Assembly: GCA_022036555.1 (NCBI GenBank)
Contig: CM039119.1
Location: 6,882,001-6,946,000 of the forward strand
DNA from: Microstegium vimineum
Lineage: Eukaryota; Streptophyta; Magnoliopsida; Poales; Poaceae
Direction: 5' to 3'
Length of the DNA stretch: 64,000 nucleotides
How positions within the stretch are numbered: position 1 is the first letter of the stretch; each line of letters begins with the position of its first letter. Below are positions 59,641-64,000 of this stretch, in pieces. Made by a program: the position numbers and the translations under genes. Under the pieces are notes generated by a model. It saw only the letters and a list, made by a program, of their open reading frames with translations. It did not search any database and was not told where the DNA came from.

Positions 59641-59779
59641 CCGCCCTCTTCACCTTTTGCTGATGGAATCCCGGCTGCAGTTTCTACTGCTTTGCCTTTC
59701 CCCTCCTAACAACGTTATTAAGCAACAGCAACAGCAGCAGCAGACCACCACCCCCTCCCTCTCTCTGAAACAATCAGCG

Positions 59780-60542
59780 TTCGTCAGACGAGAGAGAGAG
59801 CTAGCCAGAGCGCATTCTGCTCTTGCTATTTTCCCTTCTTCGTTCCATCATCAAGGCTTTACTTCTAATCCCTAGTCAGTTCAAGAAGAGGTGAGTCTAC
59901 TACATACCTATCAATCAATCTATTCGAATTCGATCTGTGTTGTTCTTTTCTGTCAGGAATTTTTAAGTTTTCTTTGCCGTACGTTCTTAGAGGCCGGCCG
60001 GCCTGTGCTTTTCTTCACTACAAAATTCAGAGCTACTACTGTTGTGTTTCGATTTCTCTGCTCTAGATCTGCATATCTACACAGGTGGTGGTACAGGATT
60101 AATATTGTGCATACGGTGCATCGATCTCCTAGATTCCTAATATATATGCGCTCTCAGCTTATTATTTCTGTTCTATCCATCGTGTACGGCCGGCGTTCTT
60201 TTAGTTTTTGTACATATATACGGTTTTGATGAGGTTGTAGCATAGACCAAATACGATTTTGTATTATATTGATCCTCCCCTTTTGAAATATCAAAAAGGG
60301 GGAAGGATTATAAAAACAGCTACCTGTTCATCCAGTGTAGATTTTTGTTCCCTTGTAGTATATACCATGTGTTTGCAGTATGCAGATTTTTATTACACAA
60401 ACACAGATCGATAGAATTCTGAACAACTCATACATGATCAATTTGTTTAACAAGATATATACACAGGTGATCTATGGATCCATGCCAAGGAAGTTCGTCA
60501 AGGAGGGGCTCCAGCTCCATGAGTTGTTCTCCGCTGCCTTAA
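59780..60542 (+). other. Orphan gene start: 5' leader, 5'UTR intron and truncated coding start
   Basis: A leader ends at 59890 with a consensus donor (GAG|GTGAGT). An acceptor at 60465-60466 (ACACAG) opens an exon with ATG 60474, MDPCQGSSSRRGSSSMSCSP, stopping at TAA 60540-60542. A second ATG at 60482 starts MPRKFVKEGLQLHELFSAA in another frame. A TRIM-like fragment starts directly after, so the rest of the gene seems to be missing. Neither reading is assigned to a family. Confidence 0.35.
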
Positions 60543-60544
60543 AC

Positions 60545-60708
60545 GTGGAATAGGAGCGAGCAATAATTATTTTATTTTAATTGCGCTAACCAGGATTCGA
60601 ACTCGAGACCTCTGGCTCCGATACCATATTGAGTTGCATGCACCGACCAGTACAACTCAAAAGCTTAAGCTGATGGGGAGAGGTGGACAATTCACTTATA
60701 TTCCAACA
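60545..60708 (-). mobile_element. TRIM/SMART-like retrotransposon fragment with Met-tRNA primer site
   Basis: On the minus strand it starts TGTTGGAATATAAGTGAATT at 60708. After about 82 bp comes TGGTATCGGAGCC (60626-60614), one base off the plant Met-tRNA primer site, then GAGTTCGAATCCTGG (about 60605-60591), which resembles the tRNA T-arm/B box. There is no coding capacity. The second repeat is not found, so this is a fragment or a solo piece; a tRNA-derived SINE is the alternative. Confidence 0.55.
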
Positions 60709-62700
60709 ATTCATATTCTCCACGCTACATCTGTATATAGTTTTTAACTAGTACTGTAATACTTTCTACATTTATTATTATTGTGTTTGATTATTTTAAT
60801 CTTGTGTGCCTCATCTATTAGATATGCTCCATATCTGTATGTGTGTCTCCATGACGGCTTCAGTTTTTCATTCATTTCCTGCTACTTAATTAATTTCCTA
60901 GCCGGTGATTATTAATTACTTTAGTTTCTACTGCTTTATTATCTACGTCTTTATGTATTAATGATGTGCTAAGATTTGGAACAAGGTCTATTTTTGCTAT
61001 TGATGCACTCTTATTTTTAGAGGTTGTGTTTTATTTGTGTCTTAATTTCTACCCATCTTTGTTTTTCTTTGAGATATATTAGATGTTACATTTTTTTGGG
61101 TGTCTTATAGAAAAAATGATGACGACATGCCTTACTTAACTGCATTTGAGTCACCTAGTAGCACGGTTTGCACTACCATCCATGTCGCTTCTTTTTTTTC
61201 CAAACAGGATTATACCTGTATTTTATTAAGATGAAGAAAATTGCACGACACAACTACGAGAGAATCCTCATAGCATAGATTAGAAACCACCAAGGTAGTG
61301 GTGGGTGACCTAGAATATAAAGTAAGACCAAGAAAGGAAGTAAACAAACAGAGGGCGACTTCCCTCAACCACTATAACCTACCACTGAGCTTGCAAGAGG
61401 ATACATCAACACAATGGTGGCCTACAACATAGACAAAGTCATGGTGGAAAACCATCCACCCAGAGAAGATAGACTATCAACCGGTGGCAAAACATCTGAC
61501 AGTGAAGCTCAAGTGACCAAGGCGGCCAAGTATCTGACAATAGAGGGCCAACACGCTCTCAGTAGCAAAGCATCTACCAAAGAGGGGACCGAAGACAACA
61601 TAAACAAATCATCCACTAGAGATTTCATCGATGGCCAAGCATATACTGGGGAAGAAACGACATCAACAACCACTGTGGCAAAGCGTCCATAGGGAGATCG
61701 ACCAATGACACTCTCAGTAGCAAGGCATCCATCTGAGAGGAGACCAACAACAATGGCAGACATGTATCCTCTAGAGAATCAAGTGACGACAGAGAACCAA
61801 CTTTAGTCCTAGATCTATGAAGTGTATTGGGTGAATTGGGTCTATTAAATTTTAACCTAGGGATTTTTTGATTTACAATAGAAAAATCATAAACTAATTA
61901 GCATGTTTTAGACCTTAGGATTTTCTAGTGTGCTCTACTTACCCAATCCCATGAAGAGTTTTGCAATCTAGCTAGATTATACTAATTTACAAAAGGTAAA
62001 GGTCACACACAATAAAGCACAATGCATAAGCTTAAGTATGCTAAGTAAAGAGCAACTCAAGGAAGGGATAACTCATGGAGATGAGGATTTGCCACATGGT
62101 ATTGATTGATAATGAGCTACCCTTAATCCATGTTAGTGCTTCACCAAGGTATCGCTTGGTCACCAAGCTTTCCCCTGAGATCATCGTGTTGAGTTTAATA
62201 CACAGGCTTGAAAACATAAGGCAAGTACGGCAAGACACAAAGGCTCACCACCATCACATAGCTCTCACGTCTACCTTGGCACAGGTTAGTATGGAGTTTC
62301 TCCACTAAGGAAGGGTCCGGTCTCATACACCAAGTTGATGCCATTGGTCCGCATCGAGCTAAGAGGGTTACCATGACTTCAAGTGCTTCGGCTAACAAAG
62401 ATTACAAGGGGAAAATAGCCCAAACTCTAAGGCTATCAAGTTGCAACTAACTCTTACGAAGATGAACACTAAGTTCTATCCTATGCTTTGGATGCCATCA
62501 AATATTTTAGAGTGATTCTAGTCTTGCCATAGCTATAATAGTTTCCAACCCCTAGAAATCGCCAGCGAAGGACATATATATAGTACTTGAAAATCTCCTA
62601 GCTATTGGGAAGATTATTTCTTTTGTAGTGAACATTGAATGATTTGTTGGCACCAAAAATCCTACAACATATACCATACAATTCATCTCATCATTGTCAT
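60709..62700. other. Repeat-derived intergenic DNA
   Basis: About 61195-61240 reads, on the minus strand, like the 3' end of a non-LTR element (AATAAAATACAGGTATAATC then an A-rich tail). 61240-61800 has loose repeats such as GTAGCAAAGCATC and GTAGCAAGGCATCC, and 61840-62680 resembles transposon interior. No gene is supported. Confidence 0.35.
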
Positions 62701-62755
62701 CTCTAGTCATCCGTTGACATTTTAGTCATTAACAATAGGACCCCAAGACACCACT

Positions 62756-64000
62756 TTGCTGTTTCGGAACCTCAACAAGGTGTGCAAACCCGTGGATATG
62801 CTACTACCCCTACCTGTTATCCAGAAGAGGAGAAGGAAGGGCCCTCCGCCCGGCTCCTTGCCGCGTTGTAGTCACCGTGTTGTCGGTGCCAGACCATGTT
62901 CTTCTAGCCCTGTGATCTCTGATGCGCAGAAACGGGTCATGCGATAGGTGGGTTTTGGGGAGATGGAGGTTATTGATCCATCGACTCAGGATATCTACAG
63001 TACACTTTTCAAGCCTCTGAATTATGAATCCCATGTTGATGCCCTTGCTACTATCTTTGGGTGCACAGTAGGGGAAGGCAAGCAAGCTTGACCTACAGAG
63101 ATTTTGGAAGGCCTGTGACTTCATTGTTGTCAAGGTCAGTTTTCTTTCTATTGTGAACATGAATCTAACCAACATCTTGATCTGGAATGTGCGAGGCCTC
63201 AACCGGAGGGATCACAAAAATTCTATCAGAGATATCATCTACTCTAGTAATGCTAATATAGTCTGCCTTCAGGAAACCAAGGTTACAAGTATGAGTCCCC
63301 GATTGTTCCTCTCAGTTTTTGGCTCATCTTTCGATAAACTTGTAGCTCTGCTAGCCAGCAGAACTAGAAGGGGGGGGGGTTCTGATCACCTAGAAGAGCG
63401 CTTCCTGCTAAGCCATTGCTTCGAGAGTTGATAACTATTTAGTGTCTGTGTTGTTTGCTGAGCATGAGGGTCATAATTGGTGGTTCATCGATGTCTATGG
63501 CCCATAAGGGGATTACGAGAAAGGGTTGTTCTTGTAGGAGCTCAGGAACACGCATGCCCTAGCAATGGACCGTGGTTAGTAGCGGGTTATTTTAATCTAA
63601 TCTATGCTTCGGACAAGAATAATGCAAATCTAGATAGGGCAATGATGGGCCATTTCAGGCACTTCCTTGATGATTCTAAGGTCAAGGAGTTACCGCTACT
63701 TGGGTGAAAATACACTTGGTCTAATGAGAGGTAGTCCCCAACTTTTGTTAGATTGGATCAGGCTTTTTGTAGTACAGAATGGGAGGGCATTTTCCCAGAC
63801 TCAGTGCTGCAGAGCCCGGCTGCAGGAATTTCTGATCACTGCCCCCTCATCCTTGGGCTTAAGTTGAGCACCCCTAGGAGATGTCAATTTCATTTTGAAA
63901 GTTTCTGGCCAAAAATCCATGGTTTCTTAGATGCGGTCAAACAAAATTGAGAGGCTCTGGTTCAAACTTTTGTGCCGCTGAGCGCTTGTTTCTGAAAATG
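62756..64000 (+). pseudogene. LINE (L1-type) remnant: ORF1 end and ORF2 endonuclease, cut by window end
   Basis: About 62950-63090 holds a plant LINE ORF1-end-like segment (EVIDPSTQDIYSTLFKPLNY), then a stop. ORF2 starts near 63159 with MNMNLTNILIWNVRGLNRRD and IVCLQETKV, the first blocks of the apurinic/apyrimidinic-type endonuclease. After frameshifts near 63370, 63480 and 63700, further endonuclease parts appear (GPWLVAGYFNLIYASDKNN, LDQAFCSTEWEGIFPD and SDHCPLIL, the catalytic SDH box). Several stops are present, so it is inactive. Reverse transcriptase would lie beyond the window. Confidence 0.85.

Noticed and set aside
60592..60628. A functional tRNA-Met gene
   Set aside because: Only the 3' part resembles a tRNA; acceptor pairing and a full A box are absent and it fits a retroelement primer site.

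Overview
This window looks like nuclear DNA of a grass, probably a panicoid such as the sorghum/sugarcane/Setaria group. The signs are intron-containing genes with GC-rich first exons, Stowaway and Tourist MITEs, Mutator-like elements with long inverted ends, a large Ty3/Gypsy retrotransposon, a solo LTR and a LINE. Species and family calls come from reading alone; no database search was run.

Layout. 1-3.2 kb: a three-exon gene for a small membrane protein with an apparent one-base deletion in exon 1. 4-6 kb: low-complexity and minisatellite-like DNA. 6.68-7.69 kb: a GPI-anchored lipid transfer protein gene with a GC-AG intron. 10.6-12.3 kb (minus): an ALP1-like gene, a domesticated Harbinger transposase. 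12.64-14.01 kb: a Mutator-like element with a perfect 9-bp target duplication, placed in the ALP1-like promoter. 14.3-15.3 kb: a degenerate tandem repeat. 17.77-18.53 kb (minus): an FLZ (DUF581)-type gene in which no intact zinc finger is seen. 20.56-32.27 kb: one complete chromovirus-type Gypsy element with 2.8-kb LTRs and target duplication AATGA. It carries an extra open ORF before a broken gag-pol and sits inside one copy of an older tandem duplication. 36.42-37.74 kb: a solo LTR with duplication GCTAC. 39.6-43.0 kb: a six-exon AKT1-type Shaker K+ channel gene with two one-base deletions in exon 1. 44-48.9 kb: MITEs and two more long-TIR foldback elements. 49.8-52.3 kb (minus): an intact single-exon DUF4220/DUF594 gene with a long hairpin just past its stop. 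54-62 kb: mostly repeats, with scattered exon-like pieces and a truncated gene start cut by a TRIM-like fragment. 62.7-64 kb: a decayed LINE running off the window.

The host genes (K+ uptake channel, cell-wall lipid transfer protein, chromatin-associated ex-transposase, SnRK1-linked FLZ scaffold, DUF4220 membrane protein) are unrelated and do not form a pathway. The strongest structural signal is nested mobile-element history: exact target duplications, one empty site preserved by a local duplication, and three foldback elements with GC-rich cargo. Three single-base deletions in otherwise well-kept exons, two of them at homopolymers, could be assembly errors and should be checked before those genes are called pseudogenes.
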